This document shows, piece by piece, positions 1 to 8,859 of a stretch of DNA of 64,000 bases. The DNA is from Flavobacterium swingsii. GTDB lineage: Bacteria; Bacteroidota; Bacteroidia; Flavobacteriales; Flavobacteriaceae. The stretch covers positions 372,001 to 436,000 of the forward strand of contig NZ_FOJT01000004.1 in the NCBI RefSeq assembly GCF_900111965.1. The letters run 5' to 3'. The position numbers and the translations under genes were made by a program. Every line of letters begins with the position of its first letter. The stretch's first letter is position 1. The notes beneath the pieces are model-generated. The model made no database searches. It saw nothing but the letters and a program-made list of their open reading frames with translations, and had not been told where the DNA came from.

Positions 1-24
1 AAAAAAGACGCACAATGGCGTCTT
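1..24 (-). terminator. Intrinsic terminator of the desaturase gene
   Basis: A 7-bp stem (AAGACGC at 5-11, GCGTCTT at 18-24) is preceded on the + strand by a run of six A. On the minus strand this reads as a hairpin followed by T residues, just past the desaturase stop codon. Confidence 0.75.
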
Positions 25-29
25 AAGTA

Positions 30-1127
30 TTATGCAAATTGGGGTTTTTGTCCCAAATCTTTTAAATGACGAAAGTGAGCCAAAACAGCGCTTGTCATTG
101 TTTTGTATTCGTGATATGGTAATTCACATTCTTGTGCAGTTTGTTTTACAATTTCTGCAATTTTGCCATAATGAACATGGCTAATGTGTGGAAAAATGTG
201 GTGTTCTATCTGATGGTTCAAGCCGCCTGTGTACCAGTTTACAATCCAGTTTTTTGGAGCAAAATTTACGGTAGTAAATAATTGGTGTATCGCCCAGGTG
301 TTTTCTATTTCACCTTCTTCGTTAGGATTTGGGTTTGTAGTATCATCTATAATATGTGCTAGTTGAAAAACGATACTTAATATGAGTCCAGCAGTATAAT
401 GCATTACGGTAAATCCTATTAAAACTTTCCACCAAGTAATTCCCAATACAAGCGGTGTTACAATCCAGAATCCAAAATAAACTATTTTAGAAATGACTAA
501 TCCTGTCCATAAATTAGTAGGGTTTGGTTCATCACCGTAAGATAATTTTCTTTTTAAGTACCCCCCCATTTGTTTAAAATCGGTAGTCAAACACCAGTTG
601 AAGGTTAGTAATCCGTAAAGAAAAACAGAATAATAATGTTGAAAAGCATGAAATTTGTACCATGTTGCTTCTTTAGTAAAACGAATAACACGTCCTGCAT
701 CTAAATCTTCGTCGTGACCAGGAATATTAGTGTAAGTATGGTGCAAAACATTGTGCTGTACTTGCCAGTTGTAAACATTTCCTGCTAAAATATAAATGCT
801 TCCACCCATGATTTTGTTTAGCCATGTTTTCGAAGAGTAAGAACCGTGATTTCCGTCATGCATCACATTCATTCCTACGCCAGCCATTCCGATTCCTATG
901 ACTATAGAGGATAAGAAATAAGCCCAAAAAGGCATATTAGTAAAATAAAGAATTGCAAAAAACGGTAAGAAAAACAAAGAAAACATAATTACAGTTTTTA
1001 GGTGTAGTTTCCAGTTTCCAGTTTTTTGAATATTATTGTCTTTAAAATAAGAGTTAACACGAGAATTTAAAGTTCTAAAGAACTTCATCGAATCGTTACG
1101 GGCAAATGTTGGGGCTGTTGTATTCAT
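30..1127 (-). CDS. Membrane fatty acid (acyl-CoA/lipid) desaturase
   Basis: This is a 365-residue integral membrane di-iron desaturase that introduces a double bond into fatty acyl chains. Three histidine boxes are visible: HDGNH at about 90-94, HNVLHH at 125-130 and QIEHH at 306-310. The Q in the last box is typical of front-end/linoleoyl-CoA-type desaturases, although bacterial relatives vary in regioselectivity. Hydrophobic segments lie at about 45-85, 105-120 and 205-255. No fused cytochrome b5 domain is present. The gene has its own TAnnTTTG promoter and a terminator, so it is probably monocistronic. It is divergent from rsmG. The exact double-bond position cannot be read from sequence. 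Confidence 0.9.
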   Translation of the reverse strand: MNTTAPTFARNDSMKFFRTLNSRVNSYFKDNNIQKTGNWKLHLKTVIMFSLFFLPFFAILYFTNMPFWAYFLSSIVIGIGMAGVGMNVMHDGNHGSYSSKTWLNKIMGGSIYILAGNVYNWQVQHNVLHHTYTNIPGHDEDLDAGRVIRFTKEATWYKFHAFQHYYSVFLYGLLTFNWCLTTDFKQMGGYLKRKLSYGDEPNPTNLWTGLVISKIVYFGFWIVTPLVLGITWWKVLIGFTVMHYTAGLILSIVFQLAHIIDDTTNPNPNEEGEIENTWAIHQLFTTVNFAPKNWIVNWYTGGLNHQIEHHIFPHISHVHYGKIAEIVKQTAQECELPYHEYKTMTSAVLAHFRHLKDLGQKPQFA

Positions 1128-1146
1128 AATAGTAATGTATAATTTG

Positions 1147-1154
1147 CAAAGGTA
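1147..1154 (-). promoter_or_regulatory. -7 promoter element for the desaturase
   Basis: The minus strand reads TACCTTTG followed by C, a perfect match to the Bacteroidota -7 element TAnnTTTG. It lies 20 bp upstream of the ATG. Confidence 0.7.
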
Positions 1155-1210
1155 ATTATTAAAAAACTTTAATAGTTAAAATTGAGATAAATATTTCGAT
1201 TGTAAAGTAT

Positions 1211-1218
1211 TACTTTTG
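1211..1218 (+). promoter_or_regulatory. -7 promoter element for rsmG
   Basis: TACTTTTG matches TAnnTTTG and ends 14 bp before the rsmG ATG. The predicted leader is therefore only about 10 nt. Confidence 0.65.
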
Positions 1219-1232
1219 TTAAAAAAATAAGA

Positions 1233-1862
1233 ATGAAAGAGATTTTGAAACATTTCCCTGATTTAACAGACACTCAAATTAGTCAATTTGAAAAACTAGA
1301 AGCCTTATATCAGGATTGGAATGCAAAAATTAACGTTATTTCTCGTAAAGATATCGACGAATTATATACTAAACACGTTTTGCATTCTTTGGCTATTGCC
1401 AAAATTCAAAAATTTGAGCCAGGAACTTACATTCTCGATGTTGGAACAGGTGGTGGTTTTCCAGGAATTCCGTTAGCGATTTTGTTTCCAGAAACCCGTT
1501 TTTATTTGATAGATGTTATTCTAAAAAAAATAAAAGTGGTTCAGGCTGTTGCCGAAGCGTTAGAACTTAAAAACGTAAAAGCAGAACAAATTCGTGCCGA
1601 AAACGTAAAAGGAGATTTCGATTTTATAGTAAGTCGTGCCGTAACAAATATGCCGGATTTTGTTTCTTGGATAAAAGACAAAATCAAAAAAACTAACAAA
1701 CACGAACTAAAAAATGGAATTTTGTATTTAAAAGGTGGCGACTTGACGGAAGAACTACAAGATTTCCCTAAAGCCACGGAATATAATATCTCAGCATTTT
1801 TTGAAGATGAATTTTTCGAAACTAAGAAAGTAGTTCACGTACCGTTGAAGTATAAAGTATAA
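1233..1862 (+). CDS. rsmG: 16S rRNA (guanine-N7) methyltransferase RsmG
   Basis: RsmG (GidB) methylates N7 of G527 in 16S rRNA using S-adenosylmethionine. The 209-residue length is normal for the family. The SAM-binding glycine-rich motif GTGGGFPGIPLAIL sits at about residues 72-85, and FIVSRAV is the typical downstream family motif. The start is supported by a TAnnTTTG promoter 14 bp upstream. The gene stands alone between the divergent desaturase and the convergent T9SS protein, with which it shares a bidirectional terminator. Confidence 0.95.
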   Translation: MKEILKHFPDLTDTQISQFEKLEALYQDWNAKINVISRKDIDELYTKHVLHSLAIAKIQKFEPGTYILDVGTGGGFPGIPLAILFPETRFYLIDVILKKIKVVQAVAEALELKNVKAEQIRAENVKGDFDFIVSRAVTNMPDFVSWIKDKIKKTNKHELKNGILYLKGGDLTEELQDFPKATEYNISAFFEDEFFETKKVVHVPLKYKV

Positions 1863-1868
1863 ACAAAA

Positions 1869-1894
1869 AGCTCCGAAAATCTCGGAGCTTTTTT
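1869..1894. terminator. Bidirectional terminator between rsmG and the T9SS hydrolase
   Basis: An 8-bp stem, AGCTCCGA at 1869-1876 and TCGGAGCT at 1882-1889, has a 5-nt loop. It is flanked by A-rich sequence on the left and a T run on the right, so it can serve both convergent genes. Confidence 0.85.
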
Positions 1895-1903
1895 GTTTAA
1901 AAT

Positions 1904-4900
1904 CTATTGTTTTATAATTTGTTTCACGGTTCTATTACTATCGTTTTCTAAGATTAAAAAATAAGAACCTTGCGATAAGTTTGAAATGTCTATTTGCAGA
2001 TTATTCGGATTTAAAACAATTGGCTTTTTATCTAAAATTGTTCGTCCTCTTAAATCGACAATTCGAGCATTTGCATCAGACAAATTACTACTACTTGAAA
2101 TTGTAATTATTCTGTTACTTGGGTTTGGATAAATTGACAATCCTTTAAATTCATTATTATTTATTCCCAAAATATTATCTACAATAACCTGATAAGGAAC
2201 GCTAGTTATTGCCATTCTTGCACAATCGTTTGTAAAAGTAACTCTTGCATTCCAAATACCTTCATCATTACTATTGTCTTGAATATTAGTAATTATAGGA
2301 TTTGTAGTTCCTCTTGAAGCATTTGTAGGATCAAACCATTCGATAGTTCCTGCATATAAACTTGTAGGTAAATTTAATTCTAGATTAGCGCCTTGGTTAA
2401 CAGTTACACTTGTTCCAGAAATAAAACTCGCACTGTTTACACTTGATTGTGTTTGCCCGTTTAAGCTAGGATTACTAGGGTAAATTGTTATTGTAACAGG
2501 AACTGTTTTTGTAGGATTATTGTTTGCAGAAACCATAATTGTATAAGTTCCGGGAGCAATATTCGTTACATTCATAGTTACGGTTCCGCTTGTAGAAATG
2601 CTTGCGGGACTAAATGTAACTGTCGAACCCGCTGGTGCTCCAGTTGTAGAAAATGTTGTTGTAGACAAACATCCGTGTAAATTATTGTGATTGAACGTAA
2701 ATGAAGCATTACTTCCATTACAAGCCACAATAGAACTTGCTGTACTTAATGCAAAATTGAAATCTGGTTTTACAATTTCGCACCAAATAAAATCAACATT
2801 ACCTTGTGTGATTTTAACATGACCTTCGTTTGTAGGAGGCATGAACCAGTTTTTGAAAGGTGTCGTGTTTGATGTTGCGGTATTTATTCCGTCCCAAGGC
2901 GTGTCTTTTGTCCCTAAATTAATGTTAAAATAATAATTAGGTTGATTGGCAGTAATCACACCACCTACATTAAGAGCCATAGCACTAACTGTCGGGATAA
3001 AACTAAAATAATCAGATTTCATAGCGCCAAGAAAATTTGTAAGAACCGCATTTCCAGTCCCTAAGGAAGCGGCTAAACCGCCCATGTCAAATAAACCGCC
3101 AGGTGCTGAATCTACACCAGCTGTGCCTGCACTTTGTGTTGCTCTAGCAATAAAAGTGTCTTGGGTTACCCAAAAGAAAATTTGAGCTTGAATAGCTACA
3201 TTTACTATTTCTTCATTTACACCAGCATTAGGCATAAATTCGCAAAAAGTTAATGCTCTTGTATTTATAAAACCAATTACATCTCCAGTATCTATGTTAG
3301 CAGGGCTTGCTGCCGTTCCTATTACATCGAATCCTGGAAGTATATCTGTTCCAGTTTTTGATTTAAATTTTGCATTTACACCACTTCCGTTAGTCATAGA
3401 AACATTTCTAGTCGTTTGTGGAAAGCCCATTGCATTCATTCTATTTTGAAAATTATTTCTATAATTTGGCGCACCAGCTGGAGTTAACGGTAATCCTGTC
3501 GTGGGTGCTCTTGGATCGTCTACTCCAACAATGCTTGTGGTGTGTGCATCAAAATGATCTACAAGCATTTGTCGTGCTGCAGGAGAGCGTAACATGCCAT
3601 CTACTAATGGTTTTACTGCATCGGAATCTCCATAGCCATAAGCGAAATAATTAAATAAATGTTGCAAACCAATAGGCACATTAGCACCATAATGAGGAGA
3701 ATCGAAGGATACCCAAAGTCTTGTTTGATGATTTAGAGTATTTTGTTCCATATAACGCAAAGCATATCTAGAAATTAATCCGCCCATACTTGGTCCTATA
3801 ATGACATTTTGTTCCGTACCAGTTTTTTGGGAGTTAATTAATTCTATAACAGTTACGACTGATAATGCATTTCTTTCTATAAAATCGGCACCACCATCTA
3901 TAATATTATTGGCGGCATTGGTGTAATTTGGAAAATTTACAATAACAACATCAAAGCCTTCTTCGGTTCTTACTTTATCCCCTAAGTTTCTGGTTACGCC
4001 ACCAGCATCAGTATAAGTTAGTAAATTATATACGGCTGCCGTGTTTCTAGAATCTGATGGGTCGAAACCGTCAATTACAAAAATTGGTTTGTCAAGAATT
4101 CCGTCGGTACTTAAAAAAACTTCATATTCGCATTTCCCTGGTGATAAATCGGTAACGCCATAAATTGCTAAGTCGGGATTTCTTGTTGCCGTGATTAATG
4201 ATGGCGCTCGTCTAAATAATCTTAAAGTATCTTCATTCGAATAAGTAACGGTTAATGAAGATTTTCTAATTTTCAAATCTCCATTTTCAAATAAAATATT
4301 AAAAACTATTTGTTTTTGACCTTCATTTGGGTAAACGACTGAAATATTTTTGTCGAAAGATACATTAATCAGTCCTTTTCCATCTCCGAAATCTGCTTTT
4401 ACTGAAGCAATTTTGTTTGAAGTGGTGTTTACAAACATTTTACTATCTAACAAAAAAGTAGTTTCAACTCCTTTTTTTCGTAACGTAAGTGGTGCAATTA
4501 TCGTATTTGAGTATTCGTCAAAAATATAATTATTAGAATTGCGAGTTACTACATTATTAGTAATTTTTATTAATCCTTCGTCGTAAGCTTTTTTGCTTAT
4601 AATTTCGAAGTCTGTATGAATTAAACCTATTTTAACAGCTTGAGAAGTTGTTTCTAATCTCATTTCAGATTTAATTAAATCCCCATTTAAAAATCTTTTT
4701 TGAGTATCCGACAATCCTAATTCTTTGTAAGATTGATGAAAACCATACATTCCGTATGTTTCGTTTTTTTGTGCTAATACAGAAAATGGTTTTACATCTG
4801 TGAGAAGCAAAGATGTTTTCATTCCGCTTCGATCTAATTTTGAAAAATCTACTTTTTTCTTTTCTTGAGCTTGTGAAATTCCTGCAGAAAGCAGGAAAAG

Positions 4901-4921
4901 TAATAAGTATTTTAATTTCAT
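1904..4921 (-). CDS. Secreted alpha/beta-hydrolase-like protein with T9SS sorting domain
   Basis: This is a large secreted protein of about 1005 residues. An upstream in-frame ATG exists at 4975, but the start at 4921 is preferred because it puts a signal peptide (MKLKYLLLFLLSAGISQAQ) at the N-terminus. The motif GPSMGGLISRY near residue 375 is a nucleophile elbow of the GxSxG class, as in lipases and PGAP1-like esterases. This is followed by a DSPHYGA segment typical of such folds. The region around residues 740-820 resembles Ig-like or PKD-like modules. The C-terminal 75 residues (IYPNPSN..., ending in a basic VKQIIKQ) are a type A T9SS sorting signal, so cell-surface or extracellular location is likely. 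The substrate is unknown. Confidence 0.8.
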   Translation of the reverse strand: MKLKYLLLFLLSAGISQAQEKKKVDFSKLDRSGMKTSLLLTDVKPFSVLAQKNETYGMYGFHQSYKELGLSDTQKRFLNGDLIKSEMRLETTSQAVKIGLIHTDFEIISKKAYDEGLIKITNNVVTRNSNNYIFDEYSNTIIAPLTLRKKGVETTFLLDSKMFVNTTSNKIASVKADFGDGKGLINVSFDKNISVVYPNEGQKQIVFNILFENGDLKIRKSSLTVTYSNEDTLRLFRRAPSLITATRNPDLAIYGVTDLSPGKCEYEVFLSTDGILDKPIFVIDGFDPSDSRNTAAVYNLLTYTDAGGVTRNLGDKVRTEEGFDVVIVNFPNYTNAANNIIDGGADFIERNALSVVTVIELINSQKTGTEQNVIIGPSMGGLISRYALRYMEQNTLNHQTRLWVSFDSPHYGANVPIGLQHLFNYFAYGYGDSDAVKPLVDGMLRSPAARQMLVDHFDAHTTSIVGVDDPRAPTTGLPLTPAGAPNYRNNFQNRMNAMGFPQTTRNVSMTNGSGVNAKFKSKTGTDILPGFDVIGTAASPANIDTGDVIGFINTRALTFCEFMPNAGVNEEIVNVAIQAQIFFWVTQDTFIARATQSAGTAGVDSAPGGLFDMGGLAASLGTGNAVLTNFLGAMKSDYFSFIPTVSAMALNVGGVITANQPNYYFNINLGTKDTPWDGINTATSNTTPFKNWFMPPTNEGHVKITQGNVDFIWCEIVKPDFNFALSTASSIVACNGSNASFTFNHNNLHGCLSTTTFSTTGAPAGSTVTFSPASISTSGTVTMNVTNIAPGTYTIMVSANNNPTKTVPVTITIYPSNPSLNGQTQSSVNSASFISGTSVTVNQGANLELNLPTSLYAGTIEWFDPTNASRGTTNPIITNIQDNSNDEGIWNARVTFTNDCARMAITSVPYQVIVDNILGINNNEFKGLSIYPNPSNRIITISSSSNLSDANARIVDLRGRTILDKKPIVLNPNNLQIDISNLSQGSYFLILENDSNRTVKQIIKQ

Positions 4922-5050
4922 AATGTCAACTGGTTTTTTGGTTTTTGGTTGTTTTTTAGTTAAAATATTATGCATGCATAATAAATTTCTTACACAATAT
5001 ATAAATTATTTAATAATTAACAAGTTTTTATATACATATTTAATTTGTGT

Positions 5051-5081
5051 AAAATAAAAAAGCCACGCAAATTGCGTGGCT
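5051..5081 (-). terminator. Terminator of pruA
   Basis: A near-perfect inverted repeat (AGCCACGCAA / TTGCGTGGCT) at 5061-5081 is preceded by an A-rich run at 5051-5060. On the minus strand this gives a strong hairpin followed by T residues downstream of pruA. Confidence 0.85.
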
Positions 5082-5106
5082 CGGGGTTTAATTTTTTTGT
5101 ATGAAA

Positions 5107-6732
5107 TTATCCCAAAAATGGATAGCTATAATGTTCTGGAGTAACAAAAGTTTCTTTGATAGTTCTAGGCGAAACCCAACGTAATAAGTTTTGTGCGGAA
5201 CCTGCTTTGTCATTTGTTCCTGAAGCACGAGCGCCACCAAATGGTTGCATTCCTACCACAGCTCCTGTTGGTTTGTCATTGATATAGAAATTACCAGCAG
5301 CGTTTTGTAAAGCTACCGTAGCTTCTTCGATTGCATAACGATCTTGACTTAAAATCGCACCAGTCAAAGCATATTCTGAAGTTGAATCAACTAATTTTAA
5401 TGTTTCTGACCAGTTTTTATCCTCATATACATAAATAGTCATTACTGGACCAAAAAGTTCGGTTTCCATAGTGGCATATTTAGGATTTGTAGTTACGATT
5501 ACTGTTGGTTCTACAAAATAACCTTTCGATTTGTCGTAATTTCCACCAACAATAATTTCAGCATCAGTATCTTTTTTAGCTTGGTCTATAAAACTTGCCA
5601 ATTTATCAAATGAACCTTCGTGAATTACTGCTGTGATAAAGTTACCAAAATCTTCTGGAGAACCCATTTTCATTGATTTTACATCGGTAATTAATTGTTC
5701 TTTCACTGCTGACCACATACTTTGTGGGATATAAGCTCTTGAAGCTGCTGAACATTTTTGACCTTGGAATTCAAAAGCACCACGAGTAATCGCAGTTGTA
5801 ACTTGTTTTACGTTTGCCGATGGATGTGCGATAATGAAATCTTTTCCACCAGTTTCACCAACAATTCTTGGATACGTTTTATAATTGTGAATGTTAGTTC
5901 CAATTTTTTTCCAAATTTCTTTGAAAATAAATGTCGAACCTGTATAGTGAATTCCAGCAAAATCTGGAGAAGCTAAAACGGTATCAGTAATCATAACTGG
6001 ATCACCAAAAACAACATTAATTACACCATCTGGAACTCCAGCTTCTTTGAAGACATCGATAATGATTTTTGCAGAAAATACTTGGCTATCACTTGGTTTC
6101 CAAACGACAACATTACCCATTAATGCTGCACTTGCAGGAAGATTTGCTGCAATTGCCGTAAAGTTGAATGGTGTTACAGCGTAAACAAAACCTTCTAAAG
6201 GTCTGTATTCGACTCTGTTCCACATATCTGAATTTGAGGCTGGTTGGTCTTGGTAAATTTGTGTCATAAACTCTACGTTGAAACGTAAAAAGTCGATTAA
6301 TTCGCAAGAGGCATCAATTTCTGCTTGGTGAATCGTTTTAGATTGCGCAATCATTGTTGCTGCATTTATTCTTGCTCTGTATGGTCCAGCGATTAATTCA
6401 GCTGCTTTTAGAAAAATCGCTGCGCGTTGTTCCCACGCCATGCTTGCCCATTTTGTTCTGCTTTCTAAAGCGTTGGCGATGGCTTTTTCGATATGAGATT
6501 TTTCAGCTAAATGGTACGTTCCAACAATGTGTTGGTGGTCGTGTGGCGCTGACATGTTTTTTGTGTTTCCTGTACGAATTTCTTCTGAACCGATGTATAA
6601 TGGCACATCGATGGTTTCGTTCCACATTTTTTTGTAGGCTGCCTGAACTGCTGATTTTTCGGGTGAGTTAGGTGCGTATGATTTTACGGGTTCGTTTACC
6701 GCTTTTGGTATATTGAAAAATCCTTTTAACAT
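5107..6732 (-). CDS. pruA: L-glutamate gamma-semialdehyde (P5C) dehydrogenase
   Basis: This enzyme oxidises glutamate-5-semialdehyde (in equilibrium with 1-pyrroline-5-carboxylate) to glutamate with NAD+, the second step of proline degradation. At 541 residues it is the stand-alone form. The aldehyde dehydrogenase fold is clear: TPFNF at about 187-191, the general-base Glu in VGETGGK (E293) and the catalytic Cys in GQKCSAASRAY (C327). The C-terminal PFGGARASGTNDKAG block is typical of the P5CDH group. No proline dehydrogenase gene is adjacent. A TAnnTTTG promoter lies 39 bp upstream. Confidence 0.95.
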   Translation of the reverse strand: MLKGFFNIPKAVNEPVKSYAPNSPEKSAVQAAYKKMWNETIDVPLYIGSEEIRTGNTKNMSAPHDHQHIVGTYHLAEKSHIEKAIANALESRTKWASMAWEQRAAIFLKAAELIAGPYRARINAATMIAQSKTIHQAEIDASCELIDFLRFNVEFMTQIYQDQPASNSDMWNRVEYRPLEGFVYAVTPFNFTAIAANLPASAALMGNVVVWKPSDSQVFSAKIIIDVFKEAGVPDGVINVVFGDPVMITDTVLASPDFAGIHYTGSTFIFKEIWKKIGTNIHNYKTYPRIVGETGGKDFIIAHPSANVKQVTTAITRGAFEFQGQKCSAASRAYIPQSMWSAVKEQLITDVKSMKMGSPEDFGNFITAVIHEGSFDKLASFIDQAKKDTDAEIIVGGNYDKSKGYFVEPTVIVTTNPKYATMETELFGPVMTIYVYEDKNWSETLKLVDSTSEYALTGAILSQDRYAIEEATVALQNAAGNFYINDKPTGAVVGMQPFGGARASGTNDKAGSAQNLLRWVSPRTIKETFVTPEHYSYPFLG

Positions 6733-6770
6733 GAGGTATAATTTTAAGTTTGAATGATTAAAAATCTACA

Positions 6771-6778
6771 CAAAAGTA
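6771..6778 (-). promoter_or_regulatory. -7 promoter element for pruA
   Basis: The minus strand reads TACTTTTG, a match to TAnnTTTG, 39 bp upstream of the pruA start. Confidence 0.6.
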
Positions 6779-6866
6779 CAAAGGAAAATTTGATAATAGA
6801 AATTTTTAAATCATATATAACGCCATTCTTGTTTTGATTTTACTGGAATGAATAATTTATATTATT

Positions 6867-6922
6867 GTCTTCCTGAGCGGAGTCGAAGGACAGAATGGTT
6901 TCGACTTCGCTCAACCTGACAA
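6867..6922. repeat. Intergenic inverted repeat, CTGAGCG-AGTCGAA family
   Basis: An imperfect palindrome reads TGTCTTCCTGAGCGGAGTCGAA, then a 12-nt loop, then TTCGACTTCGCTCAACCTGACA. A second full copy lies at 17789-17844 and half copies lie at 10614-10636 and 22294-22313. All are intergenic. It resembles a REP-like element or a bidirectional terminator. Together with the neighbouring repeat it fills most of the 358-bp gap between apaG and pruA, in which no gene is supported. Confidence 0.75.
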
Positions 6923-6948
6923 AAAAATATGATTGTAGTTTCGATTTT

Positions 6949-7095
6949 TAGCCCAGATGGGAATGGAAAGCTTTTTGAGGTCTTGTTGCATTTTTTCTTG
7001 TGAAAAAAGAGCGACGATAGGAGCTCCTTTTTTTGCTTAGAAAAAAGCAAACAAGACAAGAAAACTTGCAATGGACAGCTGGAATGGCTTCTAGT
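6949..7095. repeat. Degenerate copy of the AGCCCCGAT/GGAAATCC intergenic repeat
   Basis: The copy begins TAGCCCAGATGGGAATGG and ends ACAGCTGGAATGGCTTCTA, with an internal hairpin near GAGCTCC. It is related to the copies at 10533, 17602, 24437, 27064 and 50713 but has a longer centre. Its right end overlaps the apaG stop codon. Confidence 0.6.
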
Positions 7096-7477
7096 TTAAT
7101 GCAAACGGTGCATTTAGTCTGAAGGCAGGAACGATTACTTTGAATGATTTTGTGGTGGTGAAATTGATCATTTCGAAATGCCCTTTCATCGTGCCAAATG
7201 GTGCGCAAAGCAAACAGCCTGAGCTATAGGTGTGTGTTTCTCCTGGTTTCAGGACTGGTTTTTTACCTATTACGCCTTCGCCATCTACAATTTCGAGATA
7301 ATTTAGGGCGTCGTATATTTCCCAGTGTCTGGTTGTGAGTTGTACAGAGTCTTTGCTGTGATTTTCGATAGTAATATGGTAACTGAAAGCAAAGTGCATT
7401 TTGTTATTTTTGAAGTAAGTGCCTTCAAAAGTTGTTAAGACCGAAATCTTGATACCTCTTGTAATTTGAATTACCAT
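7091..7477 (-). CDS. apaG: ApaG domain protein
   Basis: This is a small beta-sandwich protein of the ApaG (DUF525) family, 128 residues long, the usual family length. Family landmarks include the conserved RHWEI block near residue 49 and GxVGxxPVLxPGExHxYxSGC around residues 66-88, followed by GTMxGHFE. The biochemical function is not settled; E. coli mutants have been linked to Co2+ resistance and Mg2+ efflux. The start is supported by a TAACTTTG promoter 19 bp upstream. The stop codon lies inside a dispersed intergenic repeat. Confidence 0.9.
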   Translation of the reverse strand: MVIQITRGIKISVLTTFEGTYFKNNKMHFAFSYHITIENHSKDSVQLTTRHWEIYDALNYLEIVDGEGVIGKKPVLKPGETHTYSSGCLLCAPFGTMKGHFEMINFTTTKSFKVIVPAFRLNAPFALN

Positions 7478-7496
7478 AACTGTTTGTCTACTTGCA

Positions 7497-7504
7497 CAAA
7501 GTTA
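7497..7504 (-). promoter_or_regulatory. -7 promoter element for apaG
   Basis: The minus strand reads TAACTTTG, matching TAnnTTTG, 19 bp upstream of the apaG ATG. Confidence 0.65.
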
Positions 7505-7547
7505 TAAATTTTATAAAAGCAAATGTGTTATTGTAGTGTTATTTTTT

Positions 7548-8801
7548 TTAGTTGGTAATATTTACAGAATTTGCATCGCCTTTACCAATAACTCTGTCAT
7601 ACAATTCTCCGTTTTGACGATAATAAACAATGGCTGTGTATTGGTTTTCGGTTTCGTAAAAATTGCCATCGATGGCATCTTTGTCTGAAATGTTATTTTG
7701 TGAATCTAAAATGGTGTAATTGTAATTTGTGAATCCTTGTTTTATTAGAATTGCTTTTTCGAAAATCCCTTTGTCTGCATTATAATCCATTTTATTTTCG
7801 GGCGAAAGTATGTTGTTGTTAAACATTCCTGTTACATAAATATTACTATTTGCTGGAGAATCTATTGCAAAAAGCGTAAAATAAACCCATGAATAATCGG
7901 CTTCGACTTCATTGTTTTGAGCAGTTAGATTTCGAACTCTGAAATTTCCGTTTACATCAGGATAAAAAGTGTATGATTTGTATTTTCGAGCAGTATCGGT
8001 ATATAGATGCGAATTGTACAAACCACTGTTAGAATCGACTCTAGCAATTGTATTTGTTGCTACTCGAATTTCTTTGTTGTCAAAATATAAATATTCGTTT
8101 CCTGCAAAAAACTGCGTTTCTTTATCGTATTTGAAAATTAAATCGTTGCCAATAGTATATTGTGGTTTTACATTTACAATGGCGTTGTCCCATTTCCCGT
8201 TTTGTAGCAAAATAACTTTTACGTTTTGAACTGGATTTTGAAACAGAATTTGATTCGATTTGATACTGAAATCAAGATTGTGTTTGTACTTATTATCGGC
8301 CACATTTCGTGCTCTTTTTACTTGCATTTCTACATCGACAATGTCTTCGTAAACAATGAATTTTTTAGTAAACACAAGTTCTCGATTACTGTTAAATATG
8401 GAAACCAGATAATTCCCGCTTTTTGTTATTTGACTATAATTATTTGGAAAATTTAGTCGGTAATGAGAATAAATTTGTAGTGTATTGAACGAGTTTTCGT
8501 AGTCTTGAATTCTCTGATTATCGGTTCCGTTTAGGTATTGATTTTTAGATAATACGGTTGGTGTCCAATTGTAATTGTATTGCTCGATGGTGTAATAATA
8601 ATCTTCTTCGGTGCCAAATAAATCATCAAAACTCAGTTGAAATTGTTCGCCTAATCTAAAAACTGGAATTACATTATTGGTGCTTTGTGTGAAAGTAACC
8701 GTTTTTATATTAAATGGCGGAAAGGTTTCGGAAATTGTTTGACCAATAACTGAATTCACAAAAAAGATTGTTATAAAAAAGAAAAATACTCTTTTTGCCA
8801 T
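7548..8801 (-). CDS. Type IX secretion system plug-family protein (DUF5103)
   Basis: This is a 417-residue exported protein with a signal peptide (residues 1-20, cleavage after VIGQ). The sequence matches the DUF5103 family in length and landmarks, including an early LGEQFQLSFDDL block and a DFSIKSN motif in the middle. In Flavobacterium johnsoniae a family member is the plug that closes the SprA translocon of the T9SS, and the presence of T9SS substrates in this window fits. The periplasmic role is by family inference. A variant promoter (TACTTTCG at 8816-8823, minus strand) lies 14 bp upstream of the ATG. Confidence 0.8.
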   Translation of the reverse strand: MAKRVFFFFITIFFVNSVIGQTISETFPPFNIKTVTFTQSTNNVIPVFRLGEQFQLSFDDLFGTEEDYYYTIEQYNYNWTPTVLSKNQYLNGTDNQRIQDYENSFNTLQIYSHYRLNFPNNYSQITKSGNYLVSIFNSNRELVFTKKFIVYEDIVDVEMQVKRARNVADNKYKHNLDFSIKSNQILFQNPVQNVKVILLQNGKWDNAIVNVKPQYTIGNDLIFKYDKETQFFAGNEYLYFDNKEIRVATNTIARVDSNSGLYNSHLYTDTARKYKSYTFYPDVNGNFRVRNLTAQNNEVEADYSWVYFTLFAIDSPANSNIYVTGMFNNNILSPENKMDYNADKGIFEKAILIKQGFTNYNYTILDSQNNISDKDAIDGNFYETENQYTAIVYYRQNGELYDRVIGKGDANSVNITN

Positions 8802-8859
8802 GATTTTAATTTCAACGAAAGTAAATATATGATTTTAGAACGAATATTGTGCCAGTTTA

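Noticed and set aside
6862..7208. Minus-strand reading frames between pruA and apaG
   Set aside because: They translate dispersed repeats or the apaG gene in another frame and have no promoter or family.
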